Under the pieces are notes generated by a model that was not told the origin of the DNA, made no database searches, and worked only from the letters and a program-made list of their open reading frames with translations. Below, in pieces: positions 1 to 6,891 of a DNA stretch of 9,976 nucleotides. Source of the stretch: an uncultured Porphyromonadaceae bacterium (lineage in GTDB: Bacteria > Bacteroidota > Bacteroidia > Bacteroidales > Muribaculaceae); the NCBI GenBank assembly GCA_900551515.1, contig URWH01000055.1, forward strand, positions 1-9,976. The letters run 5' to 3'. Every line of letters starts with the position of its first letter. Position 1 is the stretch's first letter. The position numbers and the translations under genes are program-made.

Positions 1-925
1 CGCGGTAGGCGCGTTCGCTGACGCCCACGCTCTGAGCGGCGATGCCGAGGCGGGCACCGTTCATGAGGGCCATCACATATTTGATAAGGCCCAGACGGCG
101 TGATCCGCAAAGCTCGGCTTTGGCGTTTTTGTATGTGAGCTCGCAAGTGGGGGATCCTTTGATGCCCATCTTGTTTTCGATGCGGCGCACGTTGACACCG
201 CCGTCGCGCTTGTCGTAGATAAACATCGACAGTCCGCGTCCGTCCTTTGTTCCTTCTTCCGAACGTGCGAGCACGAGATGGATGTCGCTGTCGCCGTTGG
301 TGATGAAACGTTTCACACCGTTGAGGCGCCATGTGCCGTCGGGTTGTTCGGTGGCTTTGAGCATCACGCTCTGGAGGTCGGAACCGGCATCGGGTTCGGT
401 GAGGTCCATCGACATCGTCTCGCCTTTGCATACGCGTGGAATGAAGCGCTGTTTCTGGTCTTCGCTGGCAAACTCGTAGATGGTCTCGGCGCAGTCCTGA
501 AGGCCCCAGAGGTTTTCAAAACCGGTGTCAGCGCGGCTGACGATGTCGGCGGCCATGATGTAAGGGGTGATCGGGAAGTTGAGACCGCCCAGACGGCGCG
601 GCATTGCCATGCCCATGAGGCCGGCCTTGCGGCAGAGGTCGAGGTTTTCCTTTGTGCCGTCGGCATAAACCACGCGGTTGTTTTCAACGTGGGGACCCTG
701 ATGATCGACATCTTCGGCGTTTTCGGCTATCTTTCCGCCGCAAATTTCACCTACGATTTCGAGCACTTTGTCGTAGGAATCCATAGCGTCCTCAAAATCG
801 AGGGGCGCATAGTCATATTTTTCTGCGTCGGCAAAGTTGCGTTCTTTGAGTTCAACGATCTTCTGCATCAGGGGGTGCGTGAGATGATGCTTCAGATCGG
901 GATTGTCATTATAGAAATTAGCCAT
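1..925 (-). CDS. acyl-CoA dehydrogenase (3' end cut by window edge)
   Basis: This flavoenzyme oxidises an acyl-CoA to the enoyl-CoA and passes electrons to ETF, which is encoded just upstream. The first 308 residues are visible and the C-terminal part lies beyond base 1. An acyl-CoA dehydrogenase signature, DLTEPDAGSDLQS, covers residues 174-186; it departs from the classical pattern only at its first position (Asp). The core contains GLMGMAMPRRLGG (102-114) and RLNGVKRFITNGDSD (200-214). About 80 residues precede the first core helices, more than in short-chain enzymes of about 380 aa, so I expect a long-form protein of 550-600 aa. The catalytic base region is outside the window. The ATG at 925 is the first in frame after the etfA stop, 11 nt away, with no Shine-Dalgarno and no promoter of its own. 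It is therefore the last visible gene of etfB-etfA-acd. Family is certain; substrate chain length is unknown. Confidence 0.93.
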   Translation of the reverse strand, partial: MANFYNDNPDLKHHLTHPLMQKIVELKERNFADAEKYDYAPLDFEDAMDSYDKVLEIVGEICGGKIAENAEDVDHQGPHVENNRVVYADGTKENLDLCRKAGLMGMAMPRRLGGLNFPITPYIMAADIVSRADTGFENLWGLQDCAETIYEFASEDQKQRFIPRVCKGETMSMDLTEPDAGSDLQSVMLKATEQPDGTWRLNGVKRFITNGDSDIHLVLARSEEGTKDGRGLSMFIYDKRDGGVNVRRIENKMGIKGSPTCELTYKNAKAELCGSRRLGLIKYVMALMNGARLGIAAQSVGVSERAYR

Positions 926-936
926 GGCTATGGGAT

Positions 937-1965
937 TTACTTAGAGTTCTTTTTGTAATATTTAATGAGTTTGGGGATCACGTCCTCGGCATTGCCGTTG
1001 ATCACGAAGTCGGCGATGGTATTGATCGGGGCGTCGGGATCGTTGTTGATGGAGATGATGATCGAGCTGTCCTGCATGCCGGCGATATGCTGGATCTGAC
1101 CGGAGATGCCGCAAGCTATGTAGAGTTTCGGTCGGACGGTGACACCGGTCTGGCCGATCTGACGTGCATGTTCGCAGAAACCGGCATCGACAGCAGCGCG
1201 TGATGCGCCTACTTCGCCACCGAGAGCCTCGGCGAGTTTGTAGAGGAGCTCGAAGTTTTCTTTCGAACCCATGCCGTAGCCGCCGGCAACAATGATGGGA
1301 GCGTTTTTGATGTTGATTTTTGATTTCTCGATCTGACGGTCGATGATTTCAACTACGAAATCCTCGTCGGAAACATATTTTTTGGCATCGAGATCGATCA
1401 CTTCGCCTTTATGCTCGGGATCGAAGATCTCTTTTTTCATCACGCCCTCGCGAACGGTAGCCATCTGGGGACGACACTCGGGGTTGACGATCGTGGCAAC
1501 GATGTTGCCGCCGAAAGCCGGACGGATCTGATAGAGGAGGTTTTCGTATTCTTTACCGGTCTTGGGATCGGTGTGGGGGCCTATTTCGAGCGATGTGCAG
1601 TCGGCGGTAAGACCGCTGTGGAGGCAGGACGAAACGCGGGGGCCGAGGTCGCGGCCGATGCAAGTGGCACCCATGAGGCACACCTGAGGCTTGATCTCGC
1701 GGAAGAGATTGATGAGCACTGCGGCATGCGGATTGGAGGTGTAAGGATAGAGCCGTTTGTCGGCTACTTTATAGACTACGTCGGCGCCATAGGGGAAGAG
1801 CTGGTTTTCAACACCGTCGAGATTGTCGCCAATCACCACGGCTTCCAGTTTCACGCCAAGCTCGGAAGCGAGCTTACGGCCCTTGGTGAGCAGTTCGAGG
1901 CTGACGTCGGCCACTTTGCCGTCCTCAAACTCGCAATATACTATCAGGTTGTTCTGGTCTGTCAT
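937..1965 (-). CDS. etfA: electron transfer flavoprotein, alpha subunit
   Basis: This 342-aa protein is the large subunit of the cytoplasmic FAD-containing ETF heterodimer, which shuttles electrons between acyl-CoA dehydrogenases and other redox partners. An N-terminal alpha/beta domain covers about residues 1-205 and a C-terminal FAD-binding domain about 220-340. FAD-domain motifs are SRAAVDAG (255-262), QIGQTG (269-274) and GISGQIQHIAGM (286-297), all intact. The N-terminal domain carries GRDLGPRV (104-111), GLTADCTSLEI (118-128) and IRPAFGGNIVATI (147-159), which resemble clostridial Bcd-type EtfA rather than the mammalian form. It follows etfB by 22 nt and precedes the acyl-CoA dehydrogenase by 11 nt, so the three genes are probably co-transcribed. 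The start at 1965 gives a normal N-terminus; no Shine-Dalgarno is seen, as is usual in Bacteroidota. Confidence 0.96.
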   Translation of the reverse strand: MTDQNNLIVYCEFEDGKVADVSLELLTKGRKLASELGVKLEAVVIGDNLDGVENQLFPYGADVVYKVADKRLYPYTSNPHAAVLINLFREIKPQVCLMGATCIGRDLGPRVSSCLHSGLTADCTSLEIGPHTDPKTGKEYENLLYQIRPAFGGNIVATIVNPECRPQMATVREGVMKKEIFDPEHKGEVIDLDAKKYVSDEDFVVEIIDRQIEKSKINIKNAPIIVAGGYGMGSKENFELLYKLAEALGGEVGASRAAVDAGFCEHARQIGQTGVTVRPKLYIACGISGQIQHIAGMQDSSIIISINNDPDAPINTIADFVINGNAEDVIPKLIKYYKKNSK

Positions 1966-1987
1966 GATTTTTAAGATTGATGGATGA

Positions 1988-2860
1988 TTAGCCGATGGTG
2001 TGGTTGGTTATGAGTTCTTTGATGAGGCCTTCAATCTGCTGGTCGTCGTTGTCGAGACAGCGTGATTCCTTGGCGGTGAACACCACGTTTTCGATGGCCT
2101 TGACTTTAGTAGGCGAACCGGGCATGCCGATCTGCGCAGGATCAGCGTCGACGAAAGCGGCGCCCCATTCGGCAATATTGAGATAGGGCCGTTTTTCCAG
2201 AAGAGCCTGCTGCTTCTCGGGAAGTTTGGCTTTTTCCGAAGTCGAGGCTGCATATTTGTATTTCTGAAGGAGCATGGCGTTGCGCGGGCGGCATTCGGCA
2301 GCCGAACCGTTGACAGTGACAACGCAGGGCAGCGGCGATTTCACCACTTCGAAACCGTTTTCGAGACGGCGTTTCACTGTGACATGACCGTCCTTGAGGT
2401 CGAGGATTTCCTCTGCGTAGGTGACCTGCGGAAGGCCAAGCTTTTCGGCTATCTGCGGACCCACCTGTGCGGTATCGCCGTCGATAGCCTGACGACCGCC
2501 GAGAATGATGTCGTAGTTGCCGAATTTCTTAACTGCCTGAGCAAGAGAATAAGAAGTGGCCAGTGTATCGGCACCGCCGAGCACTCTGTCGGTGAGCACG
2601 ATGCCGCCGTCGGCGCCACGGAACATTGCTTCACGAATCACTTCGGCAGCACGCGGCAGGCCCATGGTGAGAATGGTCACTGTTGATCCGGGGTTGGCAT
2701 CTTTTAGGCGGAGCGCCTGCTCGAGTGCATTCAGGTCCTCGGGATTGAAGATGGCCGGGAGCGCGGCACGGTTGATTGTACCGTCCTCCTTCATAGCATC
2801 TTTGCCCACGTTGCGGGTATCAGGCACCTGCTTGGCGAGCACAATGATGTTTAGACTCAT
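1988..2860 (-). CDS. etfB: electron transfer flavoprotein, beta subunit
   Basis: This 290-aa protein is the small subunit of ETF, partner of the EtfA encoded next. Diagnostic motifs are VLAKQVPDT (7-15), FNPEDLNALEQAL (38-50), MGLPRAAEVIREAMFRGAD (66-84), GGADTLATS (95-103) and GRQAIDGDTAQVGP (122-135), followed by GSPTKV (248-253) near the C-terminus. KQVPDT and GRQAIDGDTAQVGP are typical of Bcd/EtfAB complexes, where EtfB binds a second FAD in place of the AMP found in mammalian ETF. Whether this protein bifurcates is inference. It is somewhat longer than the usual 250-270 aa, with a charged stretch at about 205-230. It is the first gene of its operon, with a Bacteroides-type promoter 50-80 nt upstream. 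The sequence before the ATG is A/T-rich without a Shine-Dalgarno. Confidence 0.96.
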   Translation of the reverse strand: MSLNIIVLAKQVPDTRNVGKDAMKEDGTINRAALPAIFNPEDLNALEQALRLKDANPGSTVTILTMGLPRAAEVIREAMFRGADGGIVLTDRVLGGADTLATSYSLAQAVKKFGNYDIILGGRQAIDGDTAQVGPQIAEKLGLPQVTYAEEILDLKDGHVTVKRRLENGFEVVKSPLPCVVTVNGSAAECRPRNAMLLQKYKYAASTSEKAKLPEKQQALLEKRPYLNIAEWGAAFVDADPAQIGMPGSPTKVKAIENVVFTAKESRCLDNDDQQIEGLIKELITNHTIG

Positions 2861-2910
2861 ATCTTTTTATGTTTTAAAAAATTAATGATCGCTTAAAAGC
2901 TTTTGACCTA

Positions 2911-2942
2911 CAAAGATAGCAAAATCTTTTTTATTATTCAAT
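2911..2942 (-). promoter_or_regulatory. predicted promoter of etfB-etfA-acd
   Basis: Read on the minus strand, a perfect Bacteroides -7 element TATCTTTG (2918-2911) is preceded, after 20 nt, by TTG (2941-2939) in the context ATTG, three of four bases of the -33 TTTG. This would start transcription a few bases downstream and give a leader of about 45 nt before the etfB ATG at 2860. It lies in the 120-nt gap after the lipoprotein gene, so the etf operon can be transcribed separately from the porQ run. I see no convincing terminator hairpin between the two, so read-through is possible. Confidence 0.6.
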
Positions 2943-2980
2943 TTTATTTGCTTTTCGGCTGGCTGTCAGTGGGTTACGAT

Positions 2981-3448
2981 TTATTGAAAAAGTGTTGCGG
3001 CGAGCGTGTCGGACTGCTGTTCGATGCATGTGTGGATGCCCTTGATGTATGCGTCGGCTGCGCCCGACCCTACCTGCGAGCGGATGGCATATTCACGTGC
3101 ACGCAGGTCGAGCAGTTCATTGCGGATCTCATTGTCGGTACGGCAACGCGAGAGCATGCGCGAGGCGGCGCGGAATCCGAGATCGTAGGCTTTGTCGAAG
3201 TCGCCGTCCTCAGCGGCGTCGGCGGCTGCATCGGGCGCCGGTTGTGCGGCAGGCTGCTCCGGCGCAGTGGACGGCACAGACTGAGACGACGCGGGCGAAG
3301 GCTTGGGCTGCTGTTCGGCGCGGGCTCCTGTTGACGCCGTGGCGTCGTAGGCATCGGCATAGTCGTTGCTGCTGCACGAGAGCACGACAAGCGCCACTGA
3401 GAAGAGCAGCGTGGCGACGGCGCGGCGGTGTAAAAGAATCTGTATCAT
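2981..3448 (-). CDS. uncharacterised lipoprotein with Pro/Ala-rich linker
   Basis: I do not recognise this 155-aa protein. It begins with a signal peptide (residues 1-24) ending in the lipobox LVVLSC, with the lipidated Cys at 25, so it should be a lipoprotein of the inner or outer membrane. The residues after the Cys (SSNDY) are not a canonical acidic surface-export signal. Residues 40-80 form a low-complexity linker rich in Ala, Pro, Gln and Ser. The C-terminal 75 residues look helical, with FDKAYDLGFRAASRML (84-99) and two cysteines (102, 141). The start at 3448 was chosen because it gives the signal peptide directly and overlaps the exonuclease stop as ATGA, which suggests translational coupling. 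A longer frame reaches back to 3475 but adds nine residues ahead of the signal peptide. It is the last gene of the porQ run. Confidence 0.75.
   Translation of the reverse strand: MIQILLHRRAVATLLFSVALVVLSCSSNDYADAYDATASTGARAEQQPKPSPASSQSVPSTAPEQPAAQPAPDAAADAAEDGDFDKAYDLGFRAASRMLSRCRTDNEIRNELLDLRAREYAIRSQVGSGAADAYIKGIHTCIEQQSDTLAATLFQ
3445..3448 (-). promoter_or_regulatory. ATGA stop/start overlap (translational coupling)
   Basis: On the minus strand the exonuclease TGA stop (3447-3445) and the lipoprotein ATG (3448-3446) share bases in an ATGA. This is the usual arrangement for termination-reinitiation and decides the lipoprotein start. Confidence 0.7.
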
Positions 3449-3945
3449 AGGATGGTCATAGCTATTTTGGCACATACCTCGGCATCAGCCAGGGCATTGT
3501 GATGGTTGGTGAACGGAATGCCGAGGAAATCGGCGACATAAGGCAGGCTGTGCGAGGCGCAAAGCGACTTCGGGATGAGACGGCGCGAGGCTTCGAGCGT
3601 GCAGTAGAACGGCTGATCGGGGAAATCGATGCCGTAAGCGCGGGCCGAAGAGCGCAGGCATCCGGCGTCGAAACGCGCGTTGTGAGCCACGAGCGGCAGA
3701 TCGCCGATAAACTGCCGCAATCCGGGCATTATGGCTGAAAAGGTCGGAGCGGCGTCGGTGTCGGCACGGCTCAGTCCGTGAACCTCCTCCGTGAATCGGG
3801 TGATATAGAAATTGGGGGTGGGACGGACAAGAGTGTAATAGGTTGCCGCAATCGCGCCGTCGATCACCTTCACCGCGCCCACCGCACAGACGCTTGTGGG
3901 ATACTGGTTGGCTGTTTCAACGTCGATTGCAACGAAATTGTCCAT
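3445..3945 (-). CDS. DnaQ-like 3'-5' exonuclease (DEDDh family)
   Basis: This is a compact 166-aa single-domain exonuclease related to the epsilon subunit of DNA polymerase III. All catalytic motifs are visible. ExoI is AIDVET, with Asp8 and Glu10. ExoII is VAHNARFD, with Asp93. ExoIII is HHNALADAE, with the general base His149 and the metal ligand Asp154. The family removes nucleotides from 3' ends of DNA or RNA using two divalent metal ions. There is no polymerase, BRCT, GIY-YIG or helicase domain attached, so the substrate (DNA repair, proofreading or RNA trimming) cannot be assigned. It starts 3 nt after the ispH stop and its own stop overlaps the start of the downstream lipoprotein gene, placing it inside the porQ-cmk-ispH transcript. 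Confidence 0.9.
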   Translation of the reverse strand: MDNFVAIDVETANQYPTSVCAVGAVKVIDGAIAATYYTLVRPTPNFYITRFTEEVHGLSRADTDAAPTFSAIMPGLRQFIGDLPLVAHNARFDAGCLRSSARAYGIDFPDQPFYCTLEASRRLIPKSLCASHSLPYVADFLGIPFTNHHNALADAEVCAKIAMTIL

Positions 3946-3948
3946 GTT

Positions 3949-4860
3949 TCAGTTTTGCGGCTGATTAATATCCGGCAGTAACGTCATGACAGCCGACTTC
4001 ACATCTTCCATCAACCAGCGTGGTGTAGAGGTGGCTCCGCAGATACCCACACTCCGGGCGCCGTCGAACCACTGCGGCTGAATCTCGGATGCGTTGGCTA
4101 TGAGATGGCTGCGGACGTTGGCATCGTGGCATCGTTCAAAAAGCACGCGGCCGTTGCTGCTTTTCTTGCCGCTGACAAAGAGCACCACATCGTGGTCGGC
4201 GGCGAAGCGCCGGAGGCCGTCGACACGGTTGGCCACCCGGCGGCAGATGGTGTCGTGACATTCCACGGCGTCGGGGGTCTTGGCCATCGATTTTATCCTT
4301 GCGCACATCGAGCGGTAACCGTCGAGGGGCATGGTGGTCTGCGAATACACGGCTATCGGGCGCGAGAAGTCGATGGCGGCGAGCGTGTCGGAGTCCTCGA
4401 CCACGATGGCATTGCCGTCGGTCTGTCCGACAAGGCCGTTCACCTCCGCGTGTCCGGCTTTTCCATAAATCACAATCTGCGGCGGCTGAGGCGTGTCGTA
4501 GCGGGCTTTGATGCGCCGCTGGAGCGTGAGCACGACGGGGCATGTCGCGTCGATGACCTCGATGTTGTTACGGCGGGCCGTGGCGTAGGTAGACGGCGGT
4601 TCGCCATGGGCGCGCAATAGCACCTTGACATCATGAAGTCCGGCCAGTTCCTCGTGGGATATTGTTATAAGACCCTTCTGGCGCAGACGGTCCACCTCAT
4701 CGGAATTGTGCACTATGTCGCCCAGGCAATAGAGCGGCATGTCGGCCACGAGCTCGGCCTCAGCCTTTGAAATGGCCGAAGTCACTCCGAAGCAGAAACC
4801 CGAATCGCTGTCTATTTCAATGATTGGCGTCACAGTAAGTGTCGGATGGTCAGAGGTCAT
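3949..4860 (-). CDS. ispH: 4-hydroxy-3-methylbut-2-enyl diphosphate reductase (IspH/LytB)
   Basis: IspH is the last enzyme of the MEP (non-mevalonate) pathway. It reduces HMBPP to IPP and DMAPP with a [4Fe-4S] cluster in the cytoplasm. The 303-aa protein keeps the three cluster cysteines: GFCFGV (Cys23), DATCPVV (Cys107) and HDTIC (Cys206). It also keeps substrate residues: His51 in GDIVHN, His85 in RAHG, HAEV (137-140) with Glu139, SQTT (173-176) and KKSSNG (232-237). The usual GASAP-like segment near the C-terminus reads GATSTP (275-280), a mild variant. The ATG at 4860 overlaps the cmk 3' end by 11 nt and gives about 12 extra N-terminal residues compared with typical Bacteroidota forms as I remember them; a GTG at 4833 is an alternative. 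It is followed 3 nt later by the exonuclease. Confidence 0.96.
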   Translation of the reverse strand: MTSDHPTLTVTPIIEIDSDSGFCFGVTSAISKAEAELVADMPLYCLGDIVHNSDEVDRLRQKGLITISHEELAGLHDVKVLLRAHGEPPSTYATARRNNIEVIDATCPVVLTLQRRIKARYDTPQPPQIVIYGKAGHAEVNGLVGQTDGNAIVVEDSDTLAAIDFSRPIAVYSQTTMPLDGYRSMCARIKSMAKTPDAVECHDTICRRVANRVDGLRRFAADHDVVLFVSGKKSSNGRVLFERCHDANVRSHLIANASEIQPQWFDGARSVGICGATSTPRWLMEDVKSAVMTLLPDINQPQN

Positions 4861-5551
4861 TCACAATCTTTTCGTAGAGATCCAGCATCCACTTGTTCTG
4901 GTCGGCGATGGCCATGGTGGAATTGTCGAGCACGACGGCATCGTCGGCGCGACGCAATGGGCTCTCTTCACGAGTCTCATCGATATGGTCGCGGTTGATC
5001 ACATTGGCGAGCACTTCTTCGAAGGTGGTGGCAGCGCCTTTTTCGATCAGCTCCGAGAAGCGGCGTTGAGCACGTGTCTGGGCCGATGCATTGACAAACA
5101 CTTTCATCTCGGCGTCGGGGAACACCGTAGTGCCGATGTCGCGGCCATCCATGACGATGCCTTTTTCGCGTCCCATCTGCTGCTGCATGGCCACGAGCGC
5201 ATGGCGCACTGCCGGGATGGCGGCCACGGCCGAGACGCAATTGCTCACGGCCATCGAGCGGATCTCGCTCTCAACGTTTTCGCCGTTGAGCATGGTGAAC
5301 TGAGTGTCGCCGTCGCGGCCGAACGTCACCTTCACCTGAGGCAGAGCCGCCGTGAGGGCTTCCACATCGACGCTCTGATCGGGAAGGATCATGCCGTGGC
5401 GCATGGCATAGAGCGTGACGGCGCGATACATGGCGCCTGAATCGATGTATTTGTAACCGATGGTTTTGGCCAGCTGACGGGCCATAGTGCTTTTGCCCGA
5501 CGACGAGTAGCCGTCGACGGCAATGGTGATTAACGGTTTCTTCTGATCCAT
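4850..5551 (-). CDS. cmk: cytidylate kinase, (d)CMP kinase
   Basis: Cmk phosphorylates CMP and dCMP with ATP, feeding CTP/dCTP synthesis in the cytoplasm. The 233-aa protein has the P-loop GYSSSGKS (14-21), the substrate-site segment DSGAMYRA (37-44), DGRDIGTTVFPDA (135-147) and the lid-type motif RDHIDETREESPL (187-199), all as expected for bacterial Cmk of about 225-230 aa. The ATG at 5551 is preferred. An in-frame GTG at 5569 would add six residues before the conserved N-terminus and is less likely. It follows porQ by 26 nt and overlaps ispH by 11 nt, which suggests one transcript. From memory, the order porQ-cmk-ispH recurs in Bacteroidales. Confidence 0.97.
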   Translation of the reverse strand: MDQKKPLITIAVDGYSSSGKSTMARQLAKTIGYKYIDSGAMYRAVTLYAMRHGMILPDQSVDVEALTAALPQVKVTFGRDGDTQFTMLNGENVESEIRSMAVSNCVSAVAAIPAVRHALVAMQQQMGREKGIVMDGRDIGTTVFPDAEMKVFVNASAQTRAQRRFSELIEKGAATTFEEVLANVINRDHIDETREESPLRRADDAVVLDNSTMAIADQNKWMLDLYEKIVNDL

Positions 5552-5577
5552 AATATAATTGAACGACACGGGCTTGG

Positions 5578-6606
5578 TTATTGCAAAAGCTCGGTGAGGT
5601 TGGTTGAGATGTTTAACATGAAAGTGGAGGCTCCGCTGTGAGGCTGGGCATAGGCGATGCCGAACTTAAACGAGCTGACATTGAGGCCGGCACCGATAGA
5701 AAATCCCGAAAGGAAATTGCGTGAATAGGTGCTCATGTCGGTGCGTGTCTTATAATTGTAGCCGATGCCGATGTGAAATTTCTCCGAGGGCACGAAGTCG
5801 GCGGCGAAGACGAGGTGGCGGAAAAGATTTGAGGCGAACGACGATTTGATTTCGAAGTCATCGTCAGTAGTGCCGTCGCCGGTTTCGTAATAGGGCATCT
5901 TCCATTTGGTCAGGTTCCATGCCGTGATAGAGAATCGGATAGGGAGCGAGCCGAACGACTGCGTCCAGCCGAGCCGCAGATCGACGGGCAGACGGTCGTA
6001 GCGGTCCTGGAAGCGCTTTACCTGACCGCCGAGATTGGCGATGACGGCCGAGAGCGAAAGATCCCGGTCGGGATCGTAGTAGTTGATGCCCAGGTCGGTG
6101 GCCACGGCAAATGCCGAGAAGTCGCCATAGGAGCTGTAGAGGAATTTCAGGGCGATGCCACCGCGCAGACGGTCGGTGATATCATGCGAATAGAGACCGT
6201 GGATATTAAGGTCCTTAGGCGAGAAATCGCCGGTGAGGTTTCCTATCTCATCAGTTCCTGTAATTGAGCCGTAGCCGTAATATTGCAATCCGACGGCCCA
6301 AGCTCCGTGATCCGAAGCGCGGGTTCCGAATTTGACGCCGGCAAAGTTGGCATCGGCAATATAACGCATGTAATTGACGCCGATCTGCATGTCGAATTCA
6401 GGGCCGAGGAGCGCCGGGTTCTGATCGACACTATTGATATCGTCGTCGATATTCGAGATGTTGACGCCGCCGAGGCCATAGACGCGGGCCGACGAGGGGA
6501 TATTCAGAAAGTTGTAAGCCGGCGAGCTGTCGGAAGCGATTGCCGATGTTGCAACGGCCATCATAGCGGCCAGCGAAACTATGCGTAGATTCTTGATTTT
6601 AATCAT
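5578..6606 (-). CDS. porQ: type IX secretion system protein PorQ
   Basis: PorQ is an outer-membrane beta-barrel protein associated with the T9SS attachment complex (PorU, PorV, PorZ) in Bacteroidota, which anchors CTD-bearing cargo at the cell surface. The 342-aa product starts with a signal peptide (1-24, probable cleavage after SAIA). The mature N-terminus reads YNFLNIPSSARVYGLGG (31-47), followed by DQNPALLGPE (61-70), a turn typical of the PorV/PorQ/FadL-like barrels. The rest is alternating beta-strand sequence with aromatic girdles (for example VGLQYYGYGS, 105-114) and ends in a short strand. Length fits the family. The ATG at 6606 gives a clean signal peptide; an ATG at 6633 would add nine residues (MCLTHILTA) and is less likely. 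It is the first gene of its run, with a promoter at 6770-6800. No other T9SS gene lies in the window. Confidence 0.9.
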   Translation of the reverse strand: MIKIKNLRIVSLAAMMAVATSAIASDSSPAYNFLNIPSSARVYGLGGVNISNIDDDINSVDQNPALLGPEFDMQIGVNYMRYIADANFAGVKFGTRASDHGAWAVGLQYYGYGSITGTDEIGNLTGDFSPKDLNIHGLYSHDITDRLRGGIALKFLYSSYGDFSAFAVATDLGINYYDPDRDLSLSAVIANLGGQVKRFQDRYDRLPVDLRLGWTQSFGSLPIRFSITAWNLTKWKMPYYETGDGTTDDDFEIKSSFASNLFRHLVFAADFVPSEKFHIGIGYNYKTRTDMSTYSRNFLSGFSIGAGLNVSSFKFGIAYAQPHSGASTFMLNISTNLTELLQ

Positions 6607-6687
6607 TGCGGTTAAGATGTGTGTCAGGCACATTTTATTATAAACGGCGAGGAATTATTGATATTATACCCTATTTGGATTTTTTTA

Positions 6688-6729
6688 ATGCACGATGCAC
6701 AATTAATAATGCAGGATGCGGGATGCGGG
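6688..6729. repeat. 42-bp heptad tandem repeat in the porQ leader
   Basis: Six consecutive 7-bp units fit exactly: ATGCACG, ATGCACA, ATTAATA, ATGCAGG, ATGCGGG, ATGCGGG. Five of the six share ATGC; the third is AT-rich. The block lies between porQ (start 6606) and its predicted promoter (6770-6800), so it would be transcribed in the leader. It may be a dispersed intergenic repeat or a length-variable tract. Its function is unknown. Confidence 0.75.
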
Positions 6730-6769
6730 ATTACTAAATTATAGTTAATTTGGATTGGGAATTTGTCAA

Positions 6770-6800
6770 CAAAAATAAAACAATAATAATCATTCTCAAA
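6770..6800 (-). promoter_or_regulatory. predicted promoter of porQ-cmk-ispH run
   Basis: On the minus strand TTTG (6800-6797) is followed after 19 nt by TATTTTTG (6777-6770), a full match to the Bacteroides -33 / -7 promoter. The start point would be near 6763, leaving a leader of about 155 nt before the porQ ATG. That is long for this group, and the leader contains the heptad repeat. Confidence 0.7.
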
Positions 6801-6814
6801 AAAGAAGTGAGTGA

Positions 6815-6846
6815 TTTGCGCGATTCATAGGCAGGTTATATTTTTG
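6815..6846 (+). promoter_or_regulatory. predicted promoter of the TonB-domain gene
   Basis: TTTG (6815-6818), a 20-nt spacer and TATTTTTG (6839-6846) match the Bacteroides promoter fully. The predicted start is near 6852, giving a leader of about 40 nt. The -33 box lies only 14 nt from the -33 box of the oppositely directed porQ promoter. Confidence 0.72.
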
Positions 6847-6877
6847 CCCCATCAAAACCAACTAATTATCACTGCAT

Positions 6878-6882
6878 AGGAG
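6878..6882 (+). promoter_or_regulatory. Shine-Dalgarno AGGAG
   Basis: AGGAG lies 9 nt before the ATG at 6892. It is the only clear Shine-Dalgarno in the window, is unusual for Bacteroidota, and supports the chosen start. Confidence 0.6.
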
Positions 6883-6891
6883 CACACATTC

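Noticed and set aside
278..958. 226-codon plus-strand open frame
   Set aside because: It lies antisense to the acyl-CoA dehydrogenase, whose minus-strand product has clear family motifs. The plus-strand product shows no recognisable domain.
1411..1974. 187-codon plus-strand open frame
   Set aside because: It is antisense to etfA and lacks any recognisable motif or promoter; it is an artefact of codon bias in the real gene.
4105..5440. Two long plus-strand frames opposite ispH and cmk
   Set aside because: The minus strand encodes complete enzymes with all catalytic motifs. The antisense products are His/Gly/Val-rich strings without family features.
6607..6640. TGTG...CACA imperfect inverted repeat near the porQ start
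   Set aside because: The arms are only 4 bp and the site overlaps an alternative porQ start; it is not distinguishable from chance.
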